A stretch of DNA of 64,000 bases. Origin: Scytonematopsis contorta HA4267-MV1 (GTDB lineage Bacteria > Cyanobacteriota > Cyanobacteriia > Cyanobacteriales > Nostocaceae). The DNA lies in NCBI GenBank assembly GCA_019359035.1, contig JAHHIC010000051.1, forward strand, positions 30,146 to 94,145, given 5' to 3'. The translations under genes were made by a program, and so were the position numbers. The notes beneath the pieces were generated by a model, which saw only the letters and a program-made list of their open reading frames with translations, did not search any database and was not told where the DNA came from. Every line of letters starts with the position of its first letter. Position 1 is the first letter of the stretch. This document shows positions 54,417-63,465 of the stretch, piece by piece.

Positions 54417-57400
54417 ATGATTGATACCTTACTCGCACCATCTCTACCAAATTATTATGTAGAACGTCTCGAATACAGCCGAGAGTTAAAAACTCGTCTG
54501 CTGAAAAATTCATCAGATGTAGGTGCTTTGGTAGTGACAGCTATTGATGGCTTGAGTTCAGTTGGTAAATCTACTCTAGCGATGGCTGCTTCACATGACC
54601 AAGAGGTGCAAGCTCATTTTTGTGACGGTATTTTCTGGGTAACTTTAGGTCAACAGCCTAATCTTTTATCGCTGCTTAGTGGCATTGTGCAAGCATTGGG
54701 GGACTACAACTTTAAACCCATCAGTGTGGAAGCAACTTCCAATCAACTACGTACATTGTTGTATGAGAAAGCTGTGCTGCTGGTAATAGACGATGTTTGG
54801 AACATGAAGGATGCACAAGCATTTAACGTTGGTGGAGCTAAGTGTAAAGTTTTGCTAACAACCCGCGATGCAGAAATCGCTCAAGTTCTCGGAGCCAACT
54901 CCTCATATTTTTTGGATGTGATGCAACCATCCCAAGCGATGGAACTGCTGACTAAAAAAATAGGACGCTCGATTACTGCGAAAGAATATCAGCTAGCGCA
55001 AGATTTAGCTTCGTCGGTTGGTTATTTCCCTCTTGCGCTGGAATTGGTAGCGGCTGAAGTAGCCAGTGGTACAACTTGGACTCAATTATTACAGGATTTT
55101 CAGCAAGAGGTTGCGCGATTAAAAAATCTTAACCGACCAGAAGCAGAAGAAATTACTGATGAAGCCATTTTAAAACGCTTGTGCTTAACAGCATCATTCA
55201 ATTTGAGTGTCAAGCGAATGCCTAAAGAAAAGCAGGAGCTTTTTTCTTGGTTGGGGGTATTACCGAAAAATGTCACCATAACTAAGATGATGGCAGCGAC
55301 TCTATGGAAAATGGATGTATATGATGCTGCTAAGACATTGGAATACTTAGAAAATAAAGCAGTTTTATCGCCTGGAGTTCCTTTGCCAGATGGGACACCA
55401 ACGTACCGTTTACATGACTTATTTCATGACCTGGCATGTAATTTGTTGACTGCTCCACCAAACCCACCAGAAAATGAAGATAATCTATCGGGGTTGGGTA
55501 TAACTTTAGCCTCTGCTCACGCTACTTTTTTGGAGACTTACCGAAATAAAACCTCTAAAAATCTTTGGCATACTTTGCCTAATGACGGGTATATCCATCA
55601 GCATTTAGTTTGGCATTTGGAATTGGCCCAAAAGGTAGAAGAAATTCACGAATTATTACGAGAAGATTCAGAAACAGGAGGTAACGGTTGGTACGAAGCT
55701 TGCGCGAGCTTGAAACAAACAGCCAATTTTGTAACTGATGTAGTTCGTGCTTGGGAATTGGCAGAAGACTCCTGGACTGAAACAACCTTGGCTGAAGTTA
55801 TTGGGTTGCAGTGTCGCTATGCTTTAATTATTGCATCCCTTAATAGTTTAACAGTTGATTTACCAGTAGGGCTGCTGGTTGCGTTAGTTGAAAAAAATAT
55901 GTGGACTCCTGAGCAAGGACTCAGTTACGCGCTACAAAACTCGAATCCATTACAGAAAGCAAACTTGCTTACACAGCTAGCCAATCATTTGGTGCCAAAG
56001 CTAAAGGAATTAGCGCTGTTGCAAGTTTTGGCTGCTATTAGGGAGATTGAGGATGAGGATTATGACGCCGATACTTGGAGTAATTTGGCTGATAAATTGA
56101 CACCAGAATTATTACCCTCAGTTCTCGCTGCTGCCAGGGAGATTCAGCCTGAGTGGCGTCGCGCCCAAGTCTTAAATAGTTTGGCAGATAAATTTCCAGA
56201 ATTGTTACCAGAGGCTTTGGCTGCTGCTAGGGAGATTCAGGATGAGGATGACCGCGCCGAAGCCCTAAATACTTTGGCTGATAAATTGCCAGAATTGTTA
56301 CCAGAGGCTTTGGCTGCTGCCAGAGAGATTGAGGATGAGTATCATCGCGCCAAAGCCCTAAATACTTTGGCAGATAAATTACCAGCATTGTTACCAGAGA
56401 CTTTCGCTGCTGCCAGGGAGATTGAGGATGAACGCGAGCGCCGCGATGTACTAAGTAGTTTGGCTAATAAATTACCACCAGAATTGTTACCAGAGGCTCT
56501 GGCTGCTGCTAGGGAGATTAAGGATGAAGAGTATCGCGCCGAAGTACTGGGAAATTTGAGTGATAAATTGCCAGAATTGTTACCAGAGGCGTTGGCTGCT
56601 GCCAGGGAGATTGAGTGTGAGGTCAGTCGCGCCCAAGCCCTAAGTAGTTTGGCTGATAAATTGCCAGAATTATTACCAGAGGCTCTAGCTGCTACCAGGG
56701 AGATTCAGAATGGGTATAATCGCGCTGATATTCTAAGTAGTTTGGCTGATAAATTGCCACCTGAATTGTTACCAGAGGCTGTGGCTGCTGCCAGGGAGAT
56801 TCAGGATGAAATGTATCGCGCCGAAGCCTTAAGTACTTTGGCTGATAAATTGCCAGAATTGTTACCAGAGGCTCTCGCTGCTGCCAGGGAGATTGAGGAT
56901 GAGGGGTATCGCAACGATGCTCTAAGTAGTTTAGCAAATAAATTACCACCAGAATTGTTATCAGAGGCTGTGGCTGTCAGAGAGATTAAGGATGAGAAGT
57001 ATCGCGCCTATATTCTAAGTAGTTTGGCTGGTAAATTGCCGGAATTGTTACCAAATGCTGTTGCTGCTGCCAGGGAGATTCAGTTTGAGTTAAGTCGCGC
57101 CCAAGCCCTAAGTAATTTGGCAGATAAATTTCCAGAATTGTTACCAGAGGCTCTAGCTGCTGCCATAGAGATTCAGGATGAGGAGGAGCGCGCCCAAGCC
57201 TTAAAACGTTTGGCTGATAAATTGCCACCTGAATTGTTACCAGAAGCTGTGGCTGCTACTAGGGAGATTGAGTATGGGGAGTTTCGCGCCTCTATTCTGG
57301 GTAGTTTGGCTGTTCAGTTGCCAGAATTGTTACCAGAGGCTGTGGCTGCTGCTAGGGAGATTGGGTATGATGTGTTTCATTTCGAGGCTCTAAATAATCT

Positions 57401-58451
57401 GGCTGATAAATTCCCAGAAGTACTACCAGAGGCTCTGGCTGCTGCCAGGAAGTGTGAGGGTGAGTACTATCGCGCCCAAACCCTAATAAGTTTAACTGAT
57501 AAATTGCCACCAGAATTGTTACCAGAGGCTCTGGCTGATGCCAGGGAAATTGCGGATGAGTACGATTGCGCTTCTGTTCTAATAAGTTTGGCTGATAAGT
57601 TCCCAGAATTATTACCAGAGGCGGTGGCTGCTGCCAGGGGGATTCAGGATGATTATACTCGCTCCTTAGCCCTAAGAAGTTTGGTTGATAAATTGCCAGA
57701 ATTATTACCAGAGGCTCTGGCTGCTACCAGGGAGATTCAGGATGATGGGCATAATCGCGCCTATAATCTAAGTCATTTGGCTGATAAATTGCCACCAGAA
57801 TTGTTACCAGAGGCTCTGGCTGCTGCCAAGGTGATTCAGGATGAAAAGTATCGCGCCAAAGCCTTAAGTAGTTTGGCTGATAAATTGTCACCAGAATTGT
57901 TACCAGAGGCTCTGGCTGCTGCGAGGGAGATTCAGGATGAAAAGTATCGTGCCTGTATTCTAAGTAATTTAGCTAATAAATTGCCAGAATTGTTACCAGA
58001 GGCTCTGGCTGCTGCTATGGAGATTCAGGATGAGAAGCATCGCGTCTATATTCTAAGTAATTTTGCTGATAAACTGCCAGAATTGTTACCAGAGGTTCTG
58101 GCTGCTGCTAGGGAGATTCAGGATGAAGAGTATCGTGCTGATGTTCTAAGTAATTTGGCTGATAAATTGCCAGAATTATTACCAGAGGCTGTGGCTGCTG
58201 CTAGGAAGATTCAGGATGAGAAGCATCGCGCCCAAGCCTTGAGTAGTTTGGTTGATAAACTTTTACAAATACAAAAAACTCAACTTTTTTGTCTCTGGGG
58301 AAAAACTCTTCACATCTTATCTGTTTACACTCGCCCAAGTTTACTTAGTGATATAAACGCATTAACTCCGATTATAGATGCTTTAGGAGGCGAACAAGCA
58401 TTGAGAGATACAGCTTCTGCTATCCAAGATGTTTCACGGTGGTGGCGATAA
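54417..58451 (+). CDS. NLR-like NB-ARC ATPase with about 24 helical repeats, no N-terminal tag
   Basis: 1344 residues. It begins abruptly at the region PSLPNYYVERLEYSRELKTR that lies about 85 residues into its paralogues. Walker A is GLSSVGKS (45-52; Ser replaces the usual Gly), Walker B VLLVIDDVW, sensor LLTTRD. RLHDLFHDLACNLL and the helical region match the other NLRs. About 24 repeats (540-1280) of type LLPEALAAAREIQDEYHRAK, ALNTLADKLPE are Ala/Leu-rich relatives of the ARQI repeats. The C-terminal cap (LGGEQALRDTASAIQDVSRW, WR) is conserved. The missing tag suggests it cannot recruit the tag-bearing effectors, or acts by co-assembly. The ATG choice follows from the absence of upstream homology in frame. 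Confidence 0.87.
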   Translation: MIDTLLAPSLPNYYVERLEYSRELKTRLLKNSSDVGALVVTAIDGLSSVGKSTLAMAASHDQEVQAHFCDGIFWVTLGQQPNLLSLLSGIVQALGDYNFKPISVEATSNQLRTLLYEKAVLLVIDDVWNMKDAQAFNVGGAKCKVLLTTRDAEIAQVLGANSSYFLDVMQPSQAMELLTKKIGRSITAKEYQLAQDLASSVGYFPLALELVAAEVASGTTWTQLLQDFQQEVARLKNLNRPEAEEITDEAILKRLCLTASFNLSVKRMPKEKQELFSWLGVLPKNVTITKMMAATLWKMDVYDAAKTLEYLENKAVLSPGVPLPDGTPTYRLHDLFHDLACNLLTAPPNPPENEDNLSGLGITLASAHATFLETYRNKTSKNLWHTLPNDGYIHQHLVWHLELAQKVEEIHELLREDSETGGNGWYEACASLKQTANFVTDVVRAWELAEDSWTETTLAEVIGLQCRYALIIASLNSLTVDLPVGLLVALVEKNMWTPEQGLSYALQNSNPLQKANLLTQLANHLVPKLKELALLQVLAAIREIEDEDYDADTWSNLADKLTPELLPSVLAAAREIQPEWRRAQVLNSLADKFPELLPEALAAAREIQDEDDRAEALNTLADKLPELLPEALAAAREIEDEYHRAKALNTLADKLPALLPETFAAAREIEDERERRDVLSSLANKLPPELLPEALAAAREIKDEEYRAEVLGNLSDKLPELLPEALAAAREIECEVSRAQALSSLADKLPELLPEALAATREIQNGYNRADILSSLADKLPPELLPEAVAAAREIQDEMYRAEALSTLADKLPELLPEALAAAREIEDEGYRNDALSSLANKLPPELLSEAVAVREIKDEKYRAYILSSLAGKLPELLPNAVAAAREIQFELSRAQALSNLADKFPELLPEALAAAIEIQDEEERAQALKRLADKLPPELLPEAVAATREIEYGEFRASILGSLAVQLPELLPEAVAAAREIGYDVFHFEALNNLADKFPEVLPEALAAARKCEGEYYRAQTLISLTDKLPPELLPEALADAREIADEYDCASVLISLADKFPELLPEAVAAARGIQDDYTRSLALRSLVDKLPELLPEALAATREIQDDGHNRAYNLSHLADKLPPELLPEALAAAKVIQDEKYRAKALSSLADKLSPELLPEALAAAREIQDEKYRACILSNLANKLPELLPEALAAAMEIQDEKHRVYILSNFADKLPELLPEVLAAAREIQDEEYRADVLSNLADKLPELLPEAVAAARKIQDEKHRAQALSSLVDKLLQIQKTQLFCLWGKTLHILSVYTRPSLLSDINALTPIIDALGGEQALRDTASAIQDVSRWWR

Positions 58452-58711
58452 AAGTTAGAAATCGCTCTCCGAGTAAATTTCACGTAAATTTACGAGTTAC
58501 GTATAATATCCTAATTCAAAATTGTTTACAAATTGTTACGACCACGCTGTATTTCAGATAAATAGTTTTTTTATTGACCGAGTAATGTGCAGAGCGCTTC
58601 AATCCTCGATGTCAATACACGTAAATATAACGATGTCACTGGATGTTTAAGTATTTATAACTGTATAGATACATAATAAATACATCAATCAACGCAAAAT
58701 TTTTCTTAAAT

Positions 58712-59251
58712 ATGAAAAAAACTGTCCAAAAGCTAAGAGCATTATTTTCATTGTTACTTCTTCAACAGCACCGTCAAATAACTTTGCACCTTCCATTAGC
58801 TAAAGTAAGACAATTACTAATATATTTCTCCCAGGAAACAATCATAGAAGAAGATAGGCATAGTATCTTCAGTATCTTCGGGCAAAGAGAAATCAAATAT
58901 TTTTTCAAAATTATAAATGATGATTGTTTCCAAATTAATGGACCTGAAGGATATAAGAGAACTTGTCTTTTAACTCAAGGTAGAGTAATTAGTAATCCTA
59001 ATGCAAGTAATGAAGTGGTTGTAGACCTTCAATTCCAAACTGCAAATAAACTATATATCTGTTTTACGATAGCATTTCCAATTTTATTATCAATAATATT
59101 AATCCTAAGTATATTTAATATAAAAATATTATTCTTGATAATTGTTACATGGATACCTTGTATTTGGTGTATAGCATCTATAGCTGATTTCCTAGGTGAA
59201 AGTAGTGAAATAATAAAATTATTGAGACGTAAATTTAATAATTTATCTTGA
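58712..59251 (+). CDS. Small membrane protein, unknown function
   Basis: 179 residues. The N-terminal 110 residues are soluble and mixed (HRQITLHLPLAKVRQLLIYF, REIKYFFKIINDDCFQINGP, EVVVDLQFQT), reminiscent of a ligand-binding SRPBCC/START-like strand pattern but not assignable. Two membrane segments follow (about 112-132 LYICFTIAFPILLSIILILS, and about 136-158 IKILFLIIVTWIPCIWCIAS). A basic tail ends the protein (LLRRKFNNLS). It is alone, 260 bp after the last NLR; no link to it can be shown. Confidence 0.65.
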   Translation: MKKTVQKLRALFSLLLLQQHRQITLHLPLAKVRQLLIYFSQETIIEEDRHSIFSIFGQREIKYFFKIINDDCFQINGPEGYKRTCLLTQGRVISNPNASNEVVVDLQFQTANKLYICFTIAFPILLSIILILSIFNIKILFLIIVTWIPCIWCIASIADFLGESSEIIKLLRRKFNNLS

Positions 59252-59524
59252 GTTGTTGAGCAAATTTTATCATTGTCTTTATTACTATATAAGCAATTAT
59301 GTAACGAAATGTAAAAAACTCAAAATCTTTGCGATTGCTTCGCTTTGCTCCGTTCGCAATGATGTAGTTATAAATTTTTTCACCCACCTACTTAATTATG
59401 ATTGTTAATTTACGTAGAATTGCTCAAGCTTTTACGTAAAATTTTTTTATATAAATAAAACACATAATTACTTAAAACATTTATTTGTAGTCTTTATCTA
59501 GTTTCACTAGTATTTTTATGCTAT

Positions 59525-60091
59525 ATGATGAGATATATCAAGCGACGTTGGACACAAATTGAACTCATTGTTGAGGCTGTTTTTTTAATAGCCTTATTTG
59601 GGTTTGGATTCTTTCTGGATTATGTCTTTGCTGCTTCCTTGTCGTGGCAGTTTTACTTGTTCATGGCTTTTTTAGCCTTAATCTTACTCTTGCCAGTATA
59701 CTTAGAATCTCGGCGTAAACGAGAATTGTGGCTTTTCCTCGGTTTAAATATCAGTCTATTTGCTCTGCAATTTTTGCCTCTTACTCCTGTAAAACCCTTT
59801 AAAAAGTTTTATTTTGATGTTAAAAATGGTATGACGATTCAGGAGGTGCAAAGCTTATTTAAGCAGCATTTTCCCAAAGGGGGAAGATTTCGTCAGCCGG
59901 AATGGGCACTAAGGGATGAAACTCTTGCTAATGCTGAAAATCATAAACTTAACGAGATGGAGTTTATAGCTACACCTAACCAGAATCTACATTATATTCT
60001 TGACTTAACTGATGGTCGTTACAATTCGGAAATTCTGATTGTTTATTTCAAGGATGGTAAGGTGGTAGGAAGTGAGTATTGGCCAGATTGA
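59525..60091 (+). CDS. Membrane protein with C-terminal soluble domain, unknown function
   Basis: 188 residues. Three hydrophobic segments at about 12-33, 38-57 and 67-87 (ELIVEAVFLIALFGFGFFLD; WQFYLFMAFLALILLLPVYL; LWLFLGLNISLFALQFLPL) separate a short basic start from a C-terminal domain (90-188) with NGMTIQEVQSLFKQHFPKGG and SEILIVYFKDGKVVGSEYWP. The GMTIQEVQ pattern and final beta strands resemble SmpA/OmlA (BamE-like) small folds, but the match is weak. No operon partner. Confidence 0.6.
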   Translation: MMRYIKRRWTQIELIVEAVFLIALFGFGFFLDYVFAASLSWQFYLFMAFLALILLLPVYLESRRKRELWLFLGLNISLFALQFLPLTPVKPFKKFYFDVKNGMTIQEVQSLFKQHFPKGGRFRQPEWALRDETLANAENHKLNEMEFIATPNQNLHYILDLTDGRYNSEILIVYFKDGKVVGSEYWPD

Positions 60092-60100
60092 CCTCAACAA

Positions 60101-60268
60101 TTCAAAATTCAAAATTCAAAATTCAAAATTAGGGGCTTTAACAACAAATTTAATAAAGTTTATCTTCATCAATGAATCGAGGGGCTTACACCTTAATTAA
60201 TTCAATATTACTATATTTTGTTCGCGCAGTGGGGCGGAGCGCTTATTTTGAATTTTGAATTTTGAAGG
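60101..60268. repeat. Inverted pair of TTCAAAATTC/GAATTTTGAA short tandem repeats
   Basis: Left block of AATTCAAA units (60101-60130) and right block TTTTGAATTTTGAATTTTGA (60246-60265) are complementary and bracket about 110 bp. Short tandem heptamer-like repeats are typical of Nostocales. The right block abuts the transplanted leader at 60267, so it may mark a recombination point. Confidence 0.6.
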
Positions 60269-60563
60269 TATCATATATTGATAATCGCGTAGCGTCGCAC
60301 TCTATGGAGCCATTAACCAAATCAAAAGTTTTTTGAATCCTTCTGCAATCACAGATTTTCATGCAGCTTTAGGACAATTCTTAAATTATCGTTTGGGCTT
60401 GCAAATTACTGAATCTGATAGACCATTATATTTAGCTGTTACTATTGATACTTATAAAACTTTTTTCCAAGAAATTTTTGTTCAAGAAGCTGTCAAAATT
60501 TATCAGGTAAAACTCTTAGTTTATGACCCACTTAAGGAGGAAATAGTGGAATGGAAAAATTAG
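60267..60563 (+). pseudogene. xisH: xisH fragment fused to a partner-gene leader
   Basis: 60267-60318 repeats the leader and first codons of the small NLR partner (GGTATCATAT, then ATGGAGCCATTAACC; identical 37-nt spacing to 50905-50942). The next bases are in another frame and encode IKSFLNPSAITDFHAALGQF then LNYRLGLQITESDRPLYLAV, the C-terminal two thirds of XisH, ending YDPLKEEIVEWKN. About 60 N-terminal residues are lost. XisH and XisI control excision of the fdxN element in heterocyst formers; many copies are unlinked to it. The MEPLT frame stops after ten codons. The xisI gene overlaps its end by 13 bp. Confidence 0.75.
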
Positions 60564-60892
60564 ATAAATATCGGCTCATTGTTCGGCAATTACTAACATC
60601 TCTTGCTGCCATAGGCTACTGTGAATCAAATGCAAATGTGAAATGTCAGTTTATATGTGATACAGAAAATGACCATTATCAACTATTAGATATTGGTTGG
60701 GAAGAATATAACCGTATTTATAATTGTTTTATCCATATTGATATCAAAGATGGAAAAATTTGGATTCAAGAAAATATGACAGAAAATGATTTAGCTCATG
60801 AATTGGTTGAGATGGGTGTAAATAAAGAAGATATTATTTTAGGGTTACATCCACCATATAAACGTCCTTATACAGGTTACGGTGTAGCGTAG
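60551..60892 (+). CDS. xisI: XisI-family fdxN element excision controlling factor
   Basis: 113 residues, normal length. DKYRLIVRQLLTSLAAIGYC, DHYQLLDIGWEEYNRIYNCF and the C-terminal ELVEMGVNKEDIILGLHPPY are clear XisI signatures. The start overlaps the xisH fragment by 13 bp (ATG at 60551), the usual xisH-xisI coupling. In Anabaena, XisH and XisI are needed with the XisF recombinase for fdxN element excision; here xisH is broken, so the gene is likely orphaned. Confidence 0.88.
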   Translation: MEKLDKYRLIVRQLLTSLAAIGYCESNANVKCQFICDTENDHYQLLDIGWEEYNRIYNCFIHIDIKDGKIWIQENMTENDLAHELVEMGVNKEDIILGLHPPYKRPYTGYGVA

Positions 60893-61010
60893 TGTTTAAG
60901 AAAAATAAATTTCAACTCAGCAACCAATACTAAATTAATAAAGCACGCTTGGTTGTTCGTCATAGTGAATGGGATGGGTTTATTTTGATTGTCGTTAACA
61001 ACGATTGTCT

Positions 61011-61408
61011 ATTGTAGAGAAATTAGCAGGTAATTATAAAGACGACCCCGATACCCTCCCAATGCTAAGAGTAGTCCAAGAAATAAATTATTCAATTTTG
61101 TTGTGGGATGGGCTTCCAGCCCGTCCATTGCAACCAGGGCGGGCAAGGATGCCCACCCCACAAGAGTGATTAGAGTGATTGGATATTTTTTTATTTGGAA
61201 ATCTCTAAAACAACTCGCTACACAGGATGAAGATACCTGGGTGCGAAGTGCTGCTGTAGAGGAATTAGCAGGTAATTATAAAGACGACCCCGATACCCTC
61301 CCAATACTAAAACGCGCTACACAGGATGAAGATAGCGATGTGCGAAATACTGCTTTAGAGGAGTTAGCACGTAATTATAAAGATGGTGTGACACTTCGAT
61401 TAATTTGA
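61011..61408 (+). pseudogene. HEAT-repeat tail of a NACHT-type protein, broken by a dispersed repeat
   Basis: Two parts encode the same repeat: VEKLAGNYKDDPDTLPMLRV (61011-61090), and after an inserted GTGGGC repeat AVEELAGNYKDDPDTLPILK and ATQDEDSDVRNTALEELARN up to TGA at 61406. HEAT units of this wording (DEDxxVRxxAxEELA) form the C-termini of cyanobacterial NACHT proteins. No ATPase domain remains. Confidence 0.65.
61102..61164. repeat. Dispersed GTGGG...CCCAC repeat inside the HEAT remnant
   Basis: TGTGGGATGGGCTTCCAGCC and GGGCGGGCAAGGATGCCCAC form nested inverted repeats; the second half matches the repeats at 39844 and 39923. It interrupts the HEAT frame. Confidence 0.6.
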
Positions 61409-61545
61409 AACATAAAATAAGGCTTTTGGTGTCAGGCATCAATATCAGTATTGTGACAATCGCTCTCCCCTTATTTTTGATTATCATTGTTGGTTTAATT
61501 TATATCTGTATTTAGATGTATTGACAAAAAACACTCCTGTTTAAA

Positions 61546-62598
61546 TTGTTACCACTGGTGTTTACCTCTTATACTAAAAATACTGTTTCGCCTGTTGAAA
61601 CTATGGATTTAAAGACTGCCCCTATTTTACCTCATCATTTTCTAAATGGCGGTCCAGGTGCTGCTATGGCTGTAGCCCATAGAGGAGAAATTATCTACTC
61701 GGAAGTCTTCGGCTTTGCTGATATTGAAGCCCAAAAGCAGATTACAACTAAAAGTGCTTTCGATTTAGCATCTGTATCAAAACTCTTTACCGCAACAGCG
61801 ATAGCTTTGCTATACGAACGTGGAATATTAAAATTAGATGCGCTATTGTCTGAATTTTTTCCTAAGTTTTCAATTGAGTCTACACATCGCCCCATTTTAG
61901 TACAGGATTTACTCTGGCATACTTCTGGTCTTGTAGATTACCTTGAATTAAATTCTCCAGATGCAATCTCAACTCTTACAGTTGAAAGTGTTCTCGAACA
62001 ACTAGTCGAACACATCCCAAAAAGTGTACCAGGTGTCAGTTTTAACTACAGCAACACAAATTATGTTTTGCTGGCACAAATTATTGAAATCATGAGCGGA
62101 AAATCTTATGAGGAATTTGTAACCTCAGAAATTCTCAAGCCTCTCAAGCTGGAAAAGTCCTTTGTTCTTGGTTCTATACGTACTCCACCTCATCGGGTGC
62201 GGGGATACACTTACCTAGGATTAGGGAAAGCATGTTACAAAATTAACGAATTGGACACAGTTAATATTCTGGGTGATGGTAGCTTGTTTAGCACTGTCGA
62301 AGACTTAGTGCGATGGCAGCACGCATTATTCCATGGAGAAGTAGTCTCTAAAGCTACTTTAGAGCTTATGACTGCAAGAGGACTGCTTGATAATGGAAAG
62401 CAAACTGATTACGGTTTTGGGACAGGAATTGAAAATTTTGATGATGGTTACTTGTACTCTCATGGAGGAGGTTGGGCTGGAACTTCTACCCTGGTGGGGT
62501 ATTTTTTGGAAAAACAGATGACATTTGTTTTTCTCTCAAATTTAGCCGGAACTCCTTGCGGTCACATTGTTCATCAGCTTCTATCTAAGTTGTTGTAA
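61546..62598 (+). CDS. Serine hydrolase of the beta-lactamase/PBP4* family
   Basis: 350 residues from TTG 61546, or 331 from ATG 61603, the more likely start (MDLKTAPILPHHF). Motifs: SVSK (Ser76, Lys79 in the longer numbering), YSN (168-170) and HGGG in place of KTG near the end. AMAVAHRGEIIYSEVFGFAD is the standard beginning of the class C-like Pfam beta-lactamase family. Such proteins act as esterases, D-aminopeptidases or carboxypeptidases; beta-lactam resistance cannot be assumed. No export signal is seen, so it is probably cytoplasmic. Single gene. Confidence 0.88.
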   Translation: MLPLVFTSYTKNTVSPVETMDLKTAPILPHHFLNGGPGAAMAVAHRGEIIYSEVFGFADIEAQKQITTKSAFDLASVSKLFTATAIALLYERGILKLDALLSEFFPKFSIESTHRPILVQDLLWHTSGLVDYLELNSPDAISTLTVESVLEQLVEHIPKSVPGVSFNYSNTNYVLLAQIIEIMSGKSYEEFVTSEILKPLKLEKSFVLGSIRTPPHRVRGYTYLGLGKACYKINELDTVNILGDGSLFSTVEDLVRWQHALFHGEVVSKATLELMTARGLLDNGKQTDYGFGTGIENFDDGYLYSHGGGWAGTSTLVGYFLEKQMTFVFLSNLAGTPCGHIVHQLLSKLL

Positions 62599-62743
62599 AT
62601 ACTAACAATAATTATTACCTCATTATCGGTATTTAATAACCTAATTTACCTGCGATAAGCTGTTGCGTATTTAATTTGTATACAGGACGCTTTAAAGATG
62701 CCCGCACTACAATAATCTTACATATTCGTCTTATACAATCTAG

Positions 62744-63079
62744 ATGGTTAAGTTAGAAATGTATAGGGAATATGTTCAACAACTTTTAGCAAAATATGGT
62801 ATCTATAAACCTTCTTACGGAGATGTAGAAGTAGAACAAATTTTTGATACTATCCGCGACCATTATCAACTCGTTCATGTAGGTTGGGAAAATAAACGAC
62901 GTGTTTATGGCTGTTCAATGCACATAGATATTAAAAATGAAAAAATTTGGATACAGTGGAATGGAACAGAGGTAGATATTGCTGAAGAACTAGTAAATAT
63001 GGGTGTTCCCAAAGAAGATATTGTTATAGGATTTCATTCACCTTATAAAAGACAATTTACAGATTTTGCTGTAGGTTAG
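62744..63079 (+). CDS. xisI: XisI-family protein, orphan second copy
   Basis: 111 residues. MYREYVQQLLAKYGIYKPSY, DHYQLVHVGWENKRRVYGCS and VNMGVPKEDIVIGFHSPYKR are XisI-family hallmarks; it is about half identical to the copy at 60551. No xisH precedes it. Two xisI genes in 2.5 kb, one with a broken xisH, suggest local gene decay and shuffling rather than a working excision locus. Confidence 0.87.
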   Translation: MVKLEMYREYVQQLLAKYGIYKPSYGDVEVEQIFDTIRDHYQLVHVGWENKRRVYGCSMHIDIKNEKIWIQWNGTEVDIAEELVNMGVPKEDIVIGFHSPYKRQFTDFAVG

Positions 63080-63465
63080 TAATTATAATACCTTGAATTC
63101 TTATGGAAATTAAAAATGTTTAAATATTTATTTAAACTCAATCAAAATCACCTATAATATCACCAGATACAACCAAAATTTGTCAGTCTCAGCAATGACT
63201 GAAACAACACCCAATAATAACACACGTCGTCGCGGGCGAATATTCCCAGAAATTCAATGGAGCGCTGTTGAATCAAGCTTTTTAACAAGAACTTACCCAT
63301 CGCCACATCTCGCCGCGATTCATCATTCGGTAGCTCGTTTAAACCATCAAGAAGCAGTAAAAACCGACCATCAAATAACATTATGCAGTAATTTACAATC
63401 TTTGTAAATAATCGCTTCTTGGAATAATAAATATTAAATAGTGGTTTGCAGAAACTAAGGTATTT
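63080..63465. other. Region without intact gene; contains a NACHT scrap
   Basis: 386 bp. Apart from the minus-strand NACHT Walker B fragment at 63301-63381, nothing coding is supported. Confidence 0.5.
63301..63381 (-). pseudogene. NACHT NTPase fragment (Walker B region)
   Basis: Encodes FDGRFLLLLDGLNELPNDES then RRDVA, a textbook NACHT Walker B segment. The frame continues into unrelated sequence and ends without further NACHT motifs. It is a small scrap of a STAND ATPase, in keeping with the HEAT remnant at 61011. Confidence 0.65.

Noticed and set aside
56692..57228. Minus-strand frames with PWQQREPLVTILAIYQPKYL-type repeats
   Set aside because: Antisense of the Ala-rich NLR repeats at 54417-58451.
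60551..63079. An active fdxN-like excision locus
   Set aside because: xisH is truncated, no xisF-type recombinase or attachment repeats were seen; the two xisI genes alone do not support it.
63180..63407. 75-codon plus-strand frame with NNNTRRRGRIFPEIQWSA
   Set aside because: Overlaps the NACHT scrap on the other strand, has no clear family match beyond its first 30 residues and no ribosome-binding site; possibly another gene scrap, not supported.
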